Source of the DNA: Phlegmacium glaucopus
Lineage: Eukaryota; Basidiomycota; Agaricomycetes; Agaricales; Cortinariaceae
Direction of reading: 5' to 3'
Length of the DNA stretch: 27,701 nucleotides
Assembly: GCA_015039465.1 (NCBI GenBank)
Contig: MU130530.1
Coordinates: 1 to 27,701 of the forward strand
The position numbers and the translations under genes were made by a program. This document shows positions 1 to 10,133 of the stretch, piece by piece. Position 1 is the stretch's first letter. Each line of letters opens with the position of its first letter. The notes under the pieces are model-generated. The model did not search any database, was not told the DNA's origin, and saw nothing but the letters and a program-made list of their open reading frames with translations.

Positions 1-235
1 ACATATCACAGTCTTTACTATGAGTCAACCCCCTCCATCTTACAATAATTCAATACTGTTTGTTGAGGATAATCCACCCTCACCATCTCTAAGTGACCTT
101 GAAGTTGAGGCATTTGGTGCGTAATGAGCATTTTCTTGATCATTTACATACTAAAAGTAAAAAAAGGGTATCGACTTGCCCCGAGACAGTCTATATAGGC
201 ACCTGTCCTCCTTTCTCAAGACAATCACCTTCATG
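1..235. other. Left-edge region, no assignable gene
   Basis: A short plus-strand frame at 20-124 encodes 34 residues, rich in Pro and Ser at the start and acidic at the end, closing with TAA next to a possible splice donor. It could be a first exon, but nothing downstream continues it and I do not recognise it. The rest is AT-rich sequence without a clear signal. A TATATA-like stretch lies near 192. F-box homology starts at about 236. Confidence 0.25.
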
Positions 236-821
236 ATTCCCAGAAGGAGAACATGGTATCCCTGGTATCCTCACAAGTGTTGGATGTAGAGGGTGTTGCT
301 ACCCTTTCGAAATCGCGGCCAGTTAGCTGGAGGTACTTATGAAATGGAGGGTAGCGTCGCTCAAGTCGGGTTTTATGATGATCTTGAAACGCTGAAGTTC
401 CAAATGCCGTGGATGTACCATGTCAAAATAGAGAGGTTGGGAGGAGCCAAAATAGCAGCTAGACATTCTTCTCCATATGGGGGGTTCTGGATGGCGTGCC
501 GCGTGCAAGACCATCTGGAAATTTAAGTCTGTGGGAGTCAAGGAATATTGTCACAATCAAATCAGCGGGTTGAGATAGAGGTGGAATAGCCCAGATCAAT
601 ATTCCTTCCTCATGCAAAATGACAATAGCTGTCTTATGTAGCGAGCACCTGTCGATTAAGATAAGCTCCAGGACATCCTTGAAAGATGGGAATACTCATA
701 CTTCTATGTTGTAGTCAAATCTCTTCGTATCGACTTCGGCGGTGCCGGTGAAAGACGCTGAAGTGTTCGATAGTCGCGGACCTTCAAAATGATCCCATGC
801 GGAAGGTAGGTTTGCCATATG
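236..821 (-). pseudogene. F-box gene copy A, 3' fragment
   Basis: This stretch matches part of exon 4, intron 3 and part of exon 3 of the F-box family represented intact at 1973-3604 and 4136-5740. The N-terminal F-box exon and the C-terminal end are missing. The conserved block around RRMSSCYFGSSQPLYFDM is still readable on the minus strand at about 380-480. It carries a TGA (538-540) where copies B, C and D have CGA, an extra base in the exon 4 start region (near 636), and small deletions, including loss of a few bases beside the TGA. It is the most degraded of the five copies, with no intact frame. Homology ends near 821 inside exon 3 and near 236 inside exon 4, so it was truncated at both ends. 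Confidence 0.8.
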
Positions 822-1539
822 ATCACCATCATCATCGGAGTTGCCTACGGGAGACTAATTGCGTATGCAATTAGATAGTTACTAGATGTATGTAAAACTC
901 GTAATATATATGACACCACGGTGTTACTGGTGTTACTTGTGCTTATTGAGGGCGTCGAAGTGCAAGCCAACTGATGTTCTTCTATGTGATGTGGTAAGAT
1001 TGCCGAGGGGGCATGATCGAGTAAAACACAAGTAGGCGGACAGGGCAGATATGTGATTCAGGTGCCAATCGCTGATGATGCCAGCCTACGTGATGCGCAA
1101 GGAGGACGCAATATTGTTGTGTCGCTCCGTGCCCTATTGACGACTGAACTTCAACCATATCATCATCATGTTGTTGTCAATCGTTAACCAAAAATGTCCT
1201 ATAGTAATACCCATTATCGATTATCCTCTTGAAAACTTTGATCAAGGGGCTCAACGCCATTGACAAGCCAGGAATGGAAAGAAACAGCCAAGAGTTGAAA
1301 ATGTTGAAACGTTAAAGCGAACTCCAAGAAAAAATCCCCATATGTACTGGCCCGCCTGTCGTATATTGAGACTTGAGGGCACTCGAAGCTCCAGATAATG
1401 CAGTAAGCGTCGCAGCAAAAGCAGACGTTGACCATGTTAGCCTCAAGAGGTGATCTGATGCTCATTACGGGATTCGTTGAGGACTGTACAACGGAGTATC
1501 TGAAGGTGACCGCACTGGCCAGGAAAAGATGTTGTGACA
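822..1539. other. Intergenic stretch, no confident gene
   Basis: No supported gene. A 7-bp-arm inverted repeat (TAATTGC/GCAATTA) lies near 856-873. A minus-strand open frame at 1214-1540 (108 codons) is not recognisable. Part of it (about 1450-1540) is similar to 10750-10830 beside copy E, so it belongs to the shared 3' flank of the F-box duplication unit. The E version does not keep the frame, which argues against a gene. Confidence 0.4.
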
Positions 1540-1787
1540 TTACAAGTGCTATAAAGCATTAGACCCGAAAAGTCGAGATAGTGCGTTATACAGTGACCCT
1601 TACCAATGCCTCCTTTCTCTTTCTAATCTACTTAGTCCCTCTCTCAAGGACTCATAAAGGTTTCAAAGTGAACGTTAGAACGTTGAACCCTTGTGTTATA
1701 ATCTGATTCCCATATATGCCTTGAATTATGTTAAAGTCTCACAAAACGATGATATCATAAAATAAGAGATGAAATGGTACTAGTAAA

Positions 1788-1962
1788 CATCAGTAAGTTC
1801 AGGTTTTGCTATGGGTGCTATGGAGCGCTGTCCAGCGCTGTCAATCAAAGACCCTTTGCTATGTCACTATAGGTTGCTATGGGACTCTATATAGTGCTTG
1901 ACAGCTCTTGGCAGTTTCCCATAGTGCCATTTTTTGACCCTGAAAACCTGAATTTACTGATG
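1788..1962. mobile_element. 175-bp MITE-like element with CATCAG ends
   Basis: The ends form a 20-bp terminal inverted repeat with one mismatch; the left end reads CATCAGTAAGTTCAGG. Copies C, D and E have an uninterrupted ACTAGTAAAGACC-type sequence or close variant at this place, so the empty site is visible inside the same window. Comparison gives a 2-bp target duplication, AA (1786-1787 and 1963-1964). The inside holds several CTATGG/CCATAG motifs, partly inverted, and no coding capacity. The larger element at 15189-16750 has the same CATCAG terminus and a compatible short duplication. The 2-bp duplication suggests a CMC-like (CACTA-related) family, but that is inference. Confidence 0.85.
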
Positions 1963-1972
1963 AAGACCGTTG

Positions 1973-3604
1973 TCAGATCCTTGAATGTGGTAGAAAATCA
2001 ACGACTACTATTCTACTGGTACGACCGGGATAATAGTCATAATACCAATCGAGATGTACAAACCTACCGGATGCCGGGCATAAAGAATGGCTGGATCCAC
2101 ACCCATCCACGGGTAACAACATGCTGACTACATATGAGTCCCCCTGTGATATAGTGTTGGTGGTGTGAGATAATGATATCGATCCGGTATATATTCCACA
2201 TTGGTCGGGGAAAGAGACCAGGGTATCCTCACAAATATTGGATGTAGAGGGTGTTGCTACCCTTTCGAAATCACGGGGAGTTAGCTGGAGAGTATTTATG
2301 AAATGGAGGGTAGCGTCGCTCAAGTCGGGTTTGATGATGATCTTGAAACGCTGAAGTTCCGGATGCCGTGGATGTACCATGTCGAAATATAGAGGTTGCG
2401 AGGAGCCAAAATACCAGCTAGACATTCTTCTCCAACAGGGTTCGGGATGGCGTGCAAGACCATCTGGAAATTTAAGTTTGATCAGTGGTGGGAGTCGAGG
2501 AATATTGTCACAATCAAAATCAGCGGGTTGAGATAGAGGTGGAATAGCCCAGATCAATATTCCTTCCTCATGTAAAATGACAACGGCTGTCTTTGTAGCG
2601 AGCACCTATTAATTAAGATAAGCTCCAGGACTTCTGACATGGGAGATGGGAATACTCATACTTCCATGTTGTAGTCAAATCTCTTCGCATCAACGTCGGC
2701 GGTGAAAGACGCTGAAGCGTTCAGTCGATAGTCCCAGACCTTGAAAATGATCCCATGCGGCGGAAGGTAGGTGTACCAGATGATGTGGTCAGATAATATA
2801 TAACCTTGACCAGACGGACAACGATGGGAATGGCCGAAATCAATTTGAGTGAGCTGAGGGGTTTTGCTTTGCGGATATATCTCGTAACAAGAGCAATTAT
2901 TTTCGAACCTACAACGCGTATCGCCGTGGGTAAATAAATATACCAATCACAGATACCAAGTTGAACTTACGGACGAAGCAAAAAGATTGCTAGGCCCACG
3001 CCATCGGGGGTGGCGTGGACATCGCCAAGGTAAGCGCCATGTTCAGGTCCAAGCGAAGCAATTAACTTGCAATCGGCACTCGACATGTATCCTAAATCCC
3101 AAACCCCAAGTCCCTTCGGCGAATAGCCCACCATGTATCGGCCACCTGGCACAAGGATAAGTTTAGTAATAGCCCTTCTCTCTGTACCCATGTCAAACGG
3201 ATCGTCGATAAATCTAGTCGCTGTGGGGGACAATCTCGCTTCCGACTCATTGAATCCTTCAAGTTGAGTTGCAAAGGAGGCAGATAGCTCAATCCACCTC
3301 CGCGGTGCAATCGCAGCCTGTTCCAGTTCCTCGTCACTCATATCGGGTATAGGGAAACTTGGCAAAAATAGAGTGTTTTCTAGGCACGCTCGATGGAGGG
3401 CATCAACCCAGATTGATTTTTGCCTGGTAGCAAGTTGGAGAGTTTTGCATGTCTTCGTTTCAAGTTATTCATTGACAATTTGAGCACCTTGTCAAAAATG
3501 AAAAATCGGGAAGGGAATACCTTACGCAATGAGAGAATATCGGAAGGATGGAGAAATGTGCAGATTAAGATTTGTAAATCAAGCGCAATACCTGCAAGTG
3601 CCAT
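1973..3604 (-). CDS. F-box protein, copy B (intact, four exons)
   Basis: Minus-strand exons 3604-3521, 3452-2971, 2908-2662 and 2605-1973 splice into 482 codons (481 aa plus stop). The introns are 68, 62 and 56 nt, all GT-AG, and all phases agree. Residues about 6-45 form an F-box (LHPSDILSLRK, then TCKTLQLATRQ after intron 1), the Skp1-binding motif of SCF ubiquitin ligases. A central segment (ILVPGGRYMVGYSPKGLGVW) and the exon 4 start (VVILHEEGILIWAIPPLS) look like WD/beta-propeller strands, the usual partner region of Agaricomycete F-box proteins. The start is the first Met in frame before the F-box. The likely role is substrate recognition in an SCF complex; the substrate is unknown. It is one of two intact copies in the cluster. 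Confidence 0.85.
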
Positions 3605-3867
3605 CGTGGCTGGGAACCAAGTATGTTTGATCTTTTTTTAAACGCCATCACTACTCCAGAGGCTATGCAGCATGATAACGACTTTGGTTCCATGTGAATG
3701 GATTGTCCAATAGGCACATTCAGATGCCCTGCTATACGTGATGATTTTGAAGATATCATGGATGAATCCAATGATGAACTTGTTGATACCAGGGTGGATG
3801 TGATCAAATCACACAACGCCTGCTATCGAATGACACACTCGGAGTCAATTCGCTTGTGTACAAGGAT

Positions 3868-5923
3868 ATTATAGCGACAGTAAGCACTATAAAGCGTCAG
3901 ATCAGGAAAAGTCGAGAATAACTCATTACAGTGAGTGACCTTACTATTGCCTCCTTCTCTTCATAATCGACTTTCGCGCTAGTCCCCCTCCCAAGGACTC
4001 AAAGGTTTCAAAGCGAACCCTTGTCTTATAATCTGATTCCCATGTATGCCTTGAATTATTCTAAGGTTTCACAAGACGACGATATCATAAAGTGAGAGAT
4101 GAAGTGGTACTACTACAAGACCATTGTTAGAGCCTTCAAGAAGGTGGTAAAAAATCAACGACTACTATCCGTTCGATATCGCCGTCACTGTAATCGAGAT
4201 ATACAAACCTACCGGATGCTGGGCATAAAGAATGGCTGTGTCCACGCCCATCCATGGGTAACAACATGCTGACTACATATGGGTCCCTGTGTGATACAGA
4301 ATTGGTGGGGTGAGATAATATCGATCCAGTATATATCCCACAGTGGTCGGAAGTGTCCCAGAAAGAGACCATAGTATCCTCACAAATATTGGATGTAGAG
4401 GGTGTTGCTAGCCTTTCGGAATCACGGGGAGTTAGCTGGAGAGTATTTATAAAATGGAGGGTAGCGTCGCTCAAGTCGGGTTCGATGATGATCTTGAAAC
4501 GCTGAAGTTCCAAATGCCGTGGATGTACCATGTCGAAATAAAGGGGTTGCGAGGAGCCAAAATACCAGCTAGACATTCTTCTCCACATGGGGGGTTCGGG
4601 ATGGCGTGCAAGACCATCTGGAAATTTAAGTCTGATCAGTGGTTGGAGTCGAGGAATATTGTCACGATCAAAATCGGTGGGTTGAGATAGAGGTGGAATA
4701 GCCCAGATAAATATTCCTTCCTCATGTAAAATGACAATAGCTGTCTTTGTAGCGAGCACCTGTTGATTTAGATAAGCTCCAGGACTTCTGACCTTAAAGA
4801 TGGGAATACTCATACTTCTATGTTGTAGTCAAAATTCTTCGCATCGACTTCGGCGGTGAAAGACGCTGAAGCGTTCAATCGATAGTCCCAGACCTTCAAA
4901 ATGATCCCATTCGGAAGGTAGGTGTACCAGATGATGTTGTCAGATAATATATAACCTTGACCACTCAGATAGCGATAGGAATGACCGAAATCAATTTGGG
5001 TGAGCTGAGGGGTTTTGCTTTGCGGATATATCTCGTAACAAGGGCGATTGCGATTGAACGTAATGCTACAACGCATATCACCATGGGTAAATATACCAAT
5101 TACAAGATGACAAGTTGAACTTACGGACGAAGCAAAAAGATTATTAGGCCCATGCCATCAGGGGTGGCGCGAACATCGCCAAGGTAAGCGCCATGTTCAT
5201 GTCCAAGCGAAGCAATTAACTTGCATTCGGCATTCGACCTGTATCCTAAATCCCAAACCCCAAGTCCGTTCTGCGAATAGCCCACCATGTATCGGCCACC
5301 TGGCACAAGGATAAGTTTAGTGATAGCCCTGTGATCTGTGCCTATGTCAAACGGATCGTCGATGAATCTAGTCGCTGTGGGGGACAGTCCACTGATTCCT
5401 TGAGTTGCAAGGGAGGTAGATAGCTCAATCCACCTCCGCGGTGCAATCGCAGCCTGTTCCAGTTCCTCGTCACTCATATCGGGTATAGGGAAACTTGGCA
5501 AGAATAGAGTGTTTTCTAGGCATACTCGATGGAGGGCATGGATCCAAATCAATCTTTGCCTGGTAGCAAGTTGGAGAGTTTTGCATGTCTTCGTTTCAAG
5601 TTATTCATTGACAATTTGAGCAACTTGTCAAAAATGAAAGATCGGGAAGGGAATACCTTACGCAATGAGAGAATATCGGAAGGATGGAGAAATGTGCAGA
5701 TTAAGATTTGTAAATCAAGCGCAATATCTGCAAGTGCCATCGTGGCTGGGAACCAAGTATGTTTGATCTTTTTTTAAACGCCATCACTACTCCAGAGGCT
5801 ATGCAGTATGATAACGACTTTGGTTCCATGTGAATGGATTGTCCAATGGGCACATTCAGGTGCCCTGCTGCTATACATGATGATTTTGAAGATATCATGG
5901 GTGAATCCAATGATGAACTTGTT
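3868..5923 (-). repeat. Duplication unit C (F-box gene plus flanks)
   Basis: Direct repeat of unit B covering the gene and both flanks. The 5' flank similarity (5741-5923 against 3605-3786) stops abruptly at about 5923, where unrelated sequence with a strong hairpin begins. The short 3787-3867 stretch separates the two units; it resembles the far 5' flank of copy E (about 20190-20240). Confidence 0.7.
4136..5740 (-). CDS. F-box protein, copy C (intact, four exons)
   Basis: Minus-strand exons 5740-5657, 5588-5125, 5065-4816 and 4759-4136 give 474 codons (473 aa plus stop), with GT-AG introns of 68, 59 and 56 nt in the same positions and phases as copy B. Architecture is the same: N-terminal F-box (ALDLQILICTFLHPSDILSL), central WD-like strand (LVPGGRYMVGYSQNGLGVWD), long C-terminal half encoded mostly by exon 4. 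Compared with B it lacks six residues after the TQ of exon 2, has a different 5' end of exon 3 (ITFNRNRPC instead of FENNCSC) and ends earlier. All length changes are multiples of three, which suggests it was under coding constraint at least until recently. Probable SCF substrate adaptor; target unknown. Confidence 0.85.
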
Positions 5924-6268
5924 ACGAGTCCCCTTTAGGGACTCGTGCGCGGCTAACTTGTAATGGTTGAGTAGCCGGCATTTTCCGTGATAGAAATCAC
6001 GTGGTGCTGTTCATTGCTTGGTCTATCACGCTATCAGTATCACGATAGGTATATCTGTTGTCAAGATCATCAAGAAAGAATATCTAAAGGCGACACATTC
6101 GGCAAGGTTGCTCGGACTACATCAGTATAATGAAATTGGAACATTAGAGGGCCTGGGTATCAATGTATCATGGTGGTACCTTAAATAGTGGCATCCGACC
6201 CCATGAGTTTCAATAACCAATCTTGCTTTCTTCTTGTTTTCTTCTTCGCTATCCATAACACCAATTCC
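5924..6268. promoter_or_regulatory. Hairpin and putative promoter of the AMP-binding pseudogene
   Basis: At 5924-5946 there is a perfect 9-bp-arm hairpin (ACGAGTCCC, 5-nt loop, GGGACTCGT) exactly where similarity to duplication unit B stops. Further right, a pyrimidine-rich tract (about 6221-6250, CTTTCTTCTTGTTTTCTTCT) lies just before the ATG at 6269, the usual look of a fungal core promoter. No gene is seen in this stretch. Confidence 0.4.
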
Positions 6269-7045
6269 ATGGCTTCTTATATCTCTACCGACAACACTTT
6301 TCTGGACACCCTCGTTTCCATCACCCAATCCGAGGGGCGTTGAACGTAATGTTGTCGAGTGTGACGACGAAGCTGGGACGTACGGCGACCTAGCCGCCAT
6401 CTCCACCGGACTTGCGCTCGAACTTCATCAAAAATCCGGCCCCAAACCTGTCGCCGTCATAAGTGGAAATCACCCCAACATCTTGGCCACCTTATTCGCA
6501 GCGGGAGACTCGGTGGTGTTTTTGCACCTTTGGATTATCATGTTCTCGCGAGATCCTGGAGCGTATGTTGTACAATATTGCGCCTACCTGTGTATTGGTA
6601 TCCTCGACCGAACCCGTCATCCTGAATATTATAAAAGGTGTTTTTTCACTTATTTCTCTTATGTCAGCTGCTGATGAGGCCCTTCTAGGTCTTGCACTTG
6701 AAGGATACCACCGTTACCGCGCTCTTCCTCCCAAAGATACCTCGATCAGGCACATAAGCTTTCTGCTCTTCTCCTCCCTACTCGCATCCCAGAAGATATC
6801 GCCTTATACCTCCACACTTCTTCTGCTTCTACCGTTTCCAATGTTAAATGTGTTCCCATCTCTCACAAAAATGTCATCAATGGTTCTCAATCACGCCTTT
6901 CGTGGTTCAAGAAAGTTTGACCTCAGCAGGACTTCAACCATCTTCGTGTCATCACCATGGTCTCACATCATCGGTTTGTCCCACGACATTGGCGTAGCTA
7001 CGCTCTTGACTGATGGATGCTACATTTTTGGTGTCGTTGCTCTGG
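6269..7045 (+). pseudogene. AMP-binding (adenylate-forming) enzyme, 5' fragment
   Basis: The fragment starts at ATG 6269 (MASYISTDNTFLDTLVS) after a pyrimidine-rich promoter. The frame closes at TGA 6341-6343, but the homologous text continues in other frames: YGDLAAISTGLALELHQKSG, then REILERMLYNIAPTCVLVSS, then PEDIALYLHTSSASTVSNVK with SHKNVINGSQSRLSWFKK, then SPWSHIIGLSHDIGVATLLT. These match the N-terminal part of the adenylation domain of fungal acyl-CoA synthetase/NRPS-like reductases; YLHTSSAS occupies the place of the phosphate-binding loop. At least three frame changes and a TGA (6918-6920) after FKKV, where the family usually has Trp, break it. Homology stops at about 7045, leaving out most of the adenylation domain and everything after it. 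It is non-functional. Confidence 0.75.
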
Positions 7046-7510
7046 GACCAACGTGCTGCACTGGGATACGATGGTAAAGCAGGCGAGAGGCCAAGATATT
7101 AGGCTCCGAGCGCAAGAGCTCGTACGCCGCCACCTCGAACCTGGCCTCGGGAACCTGGACTTCAATTGGGAACCCGTCAAAGTTGGGCATGTTGACATCA
7201 CCACGAGCCAAACGCGCCACGATGTCGGGTTGATTCGATAGCTTCAGGTGGAAACCCTGTGCGTCGCACAACCTCAGTCTCAGCACAGAATCGGATTCTA
7301 AAGATTGCAAGCAGGAACTCACGTAGTTATGTAGATCATCGGAATATCAATCACCTGGGTGCCAAGATTCTCCTCAATCTCTCGAATGAGTAGATTTACA
7401 TCCCAAACTCCGTGGAAAGGGCTGTTGCCGCTGCGGACCAGGGTGAGCAGCTGCTTGCCGTCGAAGTCGATGCCATCCTGCATATTGGGCCAGTCGTCGC
7501 GGAAGGCCAT
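7046..7510 (-). pseudogene. APH-like phosphotransferase family, 5' fragment
   Basis: Minus strand. Exon 1 (7510 to about 7324) begins MAFRDDWPNMQDGIDFDGKQ and ends at a GTGAGT donor. The second part (about 7257-7046) reads GFHLKLSNQPDIVARLARGD and continues with VQVPEARFEVAAYELLRSEP. This resembles the N-terminal lobe of fungal aminoglycoside-phosphotransferase-like (APH) kinases, which in fungi are mostly of unknown substrate. The exon phases do not match at the apparent donor and acceptor, so a small indel is likely. Homology stops near 7046, where the oppositely oriented AMP-binding fragment begins, so the catalytic lobe is missing. A TATATA motif near 7686 could be the remnant promoter. 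Family assignment is by memory of similar proteins, moderate confidence. Confidence 0.55.
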
Positions 7511-7790
7511 GACGGAGTCACTGGGGGTGAGAGTTCTGGGAAATACGATATTGATCTTGGAGAGAAGACAGGAGCAGGGAGAATATCAGGGATTATGGCA
7601 ACAGTGTAGACAGTGGAGGGGACTCGAAAAATACGGTACTTTCTGGAGGTGGTAGGATAAAAATAGAGTGAGCTGTGATTGCATCTATATACGGCAATAT
7701 CATGTCCAAAAGTTGTTCAAAAAAAAAATTGGACGAGTCGACAATAATATCATATAAAATGGGAAGAAATGGTACTAGTAAAGACCGTTG

Positions 7791-10039
7791 TTAGAGCCTT
7801 GAATGTGGTAGAAAATCATTGACTACTATTTTGTTGATATCACGGGGATCGTCCCAATCGAGATGCACAAACCTACCGGATGCTGGGCACAAAGAATGGC
7901 TGGATGGACACCCATCCACGGGTAACAACATGCTGACTACATATGGGTCCCTGTGTGATACAGAATTGGTGGGGTGAGATAATATCGATCCAGTATATAT
8001 CCCACAGTGGTCTAAAGTATCCCAGAATGAGACCATGGTATCCTCACAAATATTGGATGTACAGGGTGTTGCTACCCATTCGAAATCGCGGGCAGTTAGC
8101 TGGAGGGTACTTATGAAATGGAGGGTAGCCTCGCTCAAGTCGGGTTTGATGGTGATCTTGAAACGCTGAAGTTCCGGATGCCGTTCATGTACCATATCGA
8201 AATGAAGAGATTGCGAGGAGCCAAAATACCAGCTAGACATTGTTCTCCATAAGGGGAATTCAGGATGGTGTGCAAGACCATCTGGAAATTTAAGTCTGAT
8301 CAGCGGTGGGAGTCGAGGAAGATTGTCACAATTAAAATCAGCCGGTTGAGATAGAGGTGGAATACCCCAGATAAATACTCCTTCCTCATGTAAAATGACA
8401 ATAGCTGTCTTTGTAGCGAGCACCTATTGACTAAGATAAGCTCCAGGACTTCTGACATGAAAGATGGGAATACTCATACTTCTATGTTGTAGTCAAAATT
8501 CTTCGCATCGACTTCGGCGGTGAAAGACGCTGAAGCGTTCAGTCAATAGTCCCAGACTCTCAAAATGATCCCATGCGGAATGACGCTATACCAGATGATG
8601 TCAGATAATATACAACCTTGACCAGACGGACAACGATGGGAATGTCCAAAATCAATTTGGGTGAGCTGAGGGATTTTGCTTTGGGGATATATCTCGTAAC
8701 AAGAGCAATTATTTTCGAACCTACAACGCGTATCACCATGGGTAAATATACTAATCACAGGATACCAAGTTGGACCAAGGGGGCACCGGGATCGAAATGC
8801 CGGACTGGTACCTGGTTAGTTAGTCCAGCCGGAGGCCCCGAAAAAAAAAAAGGACTTCACCAGAACAAGGGTTTAAAACATCCATTTGAAGCTATTAAGG
8901 CCTTACTACATGCATAAGATGTGCAGAAATGAGTTTCTCTAGTAGCATAGGTCTGGTGTAGGTAGATAAGACTGTAATATTCATATTTTATGGGTGATCA
9001 CACTATTTACAACCAGTATCTATAGGCAATTTGAAATGCACTGAATATCCCTTCACCCAGGTACTTGATGGTTGATCAGGTGGCACAGTCAAATGTAATC
9101 AGTCTGGCTGTGAAACTCAATGGGTAAGTACCACATTATCAAGTAGGATTGTGCTGCAGTACTTACCTGAGATGTTAGTATCACCTCTAATACCTAGAGT
9201 TGGAGCCCCAGAATTAGGTTTGCACTGCTTGCGAGGTGTCTTCTGAGGCAAGGGGAGGCAAGCGAGCACGGAGGTGAGGATAGGATGACGTCATATTGCC
9301 ATATATAGATGCGTGCCTGATTACATAAGTTAGTTAGTCCACCCAAAGTTGGCTTAAAAAATAAATCGACCCCGGGTATTTTTTTTTGATCCTGGTGCCC
9401 CCTTGAGTTGGACTTACGGACGACGCAAAAAGACTATTAGGCCCATGCCATCAGGGGTGGCGTGAACATCGCCAAGGTAAGCGCAAATGTTCAGGTCCAA
9501 GCGAAGCAATTAACTTGCAATCGGCACTCGACATGTATCCTAAATCCCAAACCCCAAGTCCCTTTGGCGAATAGCCCACCATGTATCGGCCACCTGGCAC
9601 AAGAATCAGCTTGGTAATAGCCCTTTTCTCTGTACCCATGTCAAACGGATCATTGATAAATCTAGTCGCTGTGGGGGACAGTCTCGATTCCGACCCATTG
9701 AATCCTTGAGTTGCAAAGGAGGCAGATAGCTCAATCCACCTCTGTGGTGCAATCGCAGCCTGTTCCAGTCCCGCATCACTCATTTCGGGTATAGGGAAGC
9801 TCGGCAAAAATAGAGTGTTTTCTAGGCATACTCGATGGAGGGCATCGATCCAGATCGATCTTTGCCGGGTAGCAAGTTGGAGAGTTTTGCATGTCTTTGT
9901 TTATTCATTGACATTTTGAGAAAAATCGGGAAGGGAATCAAATGCATACCTTACGCAATGAGAGGATATCGGAAGGACGGAGAAATGTGCAGATTACAAT
10001 TTGTAAGTCAAGCGCAATGTCTACGAGGCTAAGCGCCAT
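7791..10039 (-). pseudogene. F-box gene copy D (nonsense, frameshift, intron insertion)
   Basis: Exons on the minus strand correspond to 10039-9950, 9894-9418, 8720-8480 and 8423-7791; the splice sites are preserved. Exon 1 encodes a 30-residue start with the F-box (LDLQIVICTFLRPSDILSLR). Three lesions are seen. An extra base in exon 2 near 9484-9487 shifts the frame after SLGPEH. TGA at 8543-8545 replaces CGA (Arg) after RVWDY in exon 3. Intron 2 (8721-9417) holds a 630-bp transposon, which lengthens it from about 59 to 697 nt. Exon 4 is still open for its full 633 bp, ending SGRFVHLDW and DFLPHSRL. The lesions look recent relative to the duplication. Confidence 0.85.
8776..9405. mobile_element. 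Non-autonomous hAT-like element in intron 2 of copy D
   Basis: The ends are inverted repeats beginning CAAGGGGGCACC, and the element is flanked by a perfect 8-bp duplication AGTTGGAC (8768-8775 and 9406-9413). Removing the element and one duplication restores the intron 2 sequence seen in the other copies. Length 630 bp, no coding capacity. 8-bp duplications are typical of the hAT superfamily. A second element with the same termini but a different inside lies at 10134-10641. Confidence 0.9.
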
Positions 10040-10133
10040 TATTGTCACTGCTGAAACCAAGAAGATACACATCACGTGCATGTGATGCGATTGTGACACT
10101 GCTTTATCCGAGTCGTTCTATATGAAGGAGACT
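10040..10133. other. 5' flank of copy D
   Basis: Upstream of the copy D start codon. Some similarity to the 5' flank of copy E (19301 onward), then a divergent stretch ending at the target duplication AGGAGACT of the next element. No gene. Confidence 0.4.

Larger units (their letters stand above)
1540..3790 (-). repeat. Duplication unit B (F-box gene plus flanks)
   Basis: This unit and 3868-5923 are direct repeats that cover the F-box gene and both flanks. Shared 3' flank landmarks are a block near 1600-1760 ending in a ATCATAAAATRAGAGATGAA-like run, and shared 5' flank landmarks run from 3605 to about 3786. Copies D and E carry parts of the same flanks. Unit B alone has the 175-bp insertion at 1788-1962. 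Unequal exchange or segmental duplication explains the layout. Confidence 0.75.

Noticed and set aside
1214..1540. 108-codon minus-strand frame
   Set aside because: No recognisable family, and the related sequence near copy E (10750-10830) does not preserve the frame.
3565..3816. Minus-strand frame upstream of the F-box start, also present at 5701-5910
   Set aside because: It is conserved only because the units are recent duplicates; it overlaps exon 1 in another frame and resembles no protein I know.
5924..5960. Helitron 3' end (hairpin followed by CTAA)
   Set aside because: The base after CTAA is not T, the spacing is off and there is no matching 5' TC end.
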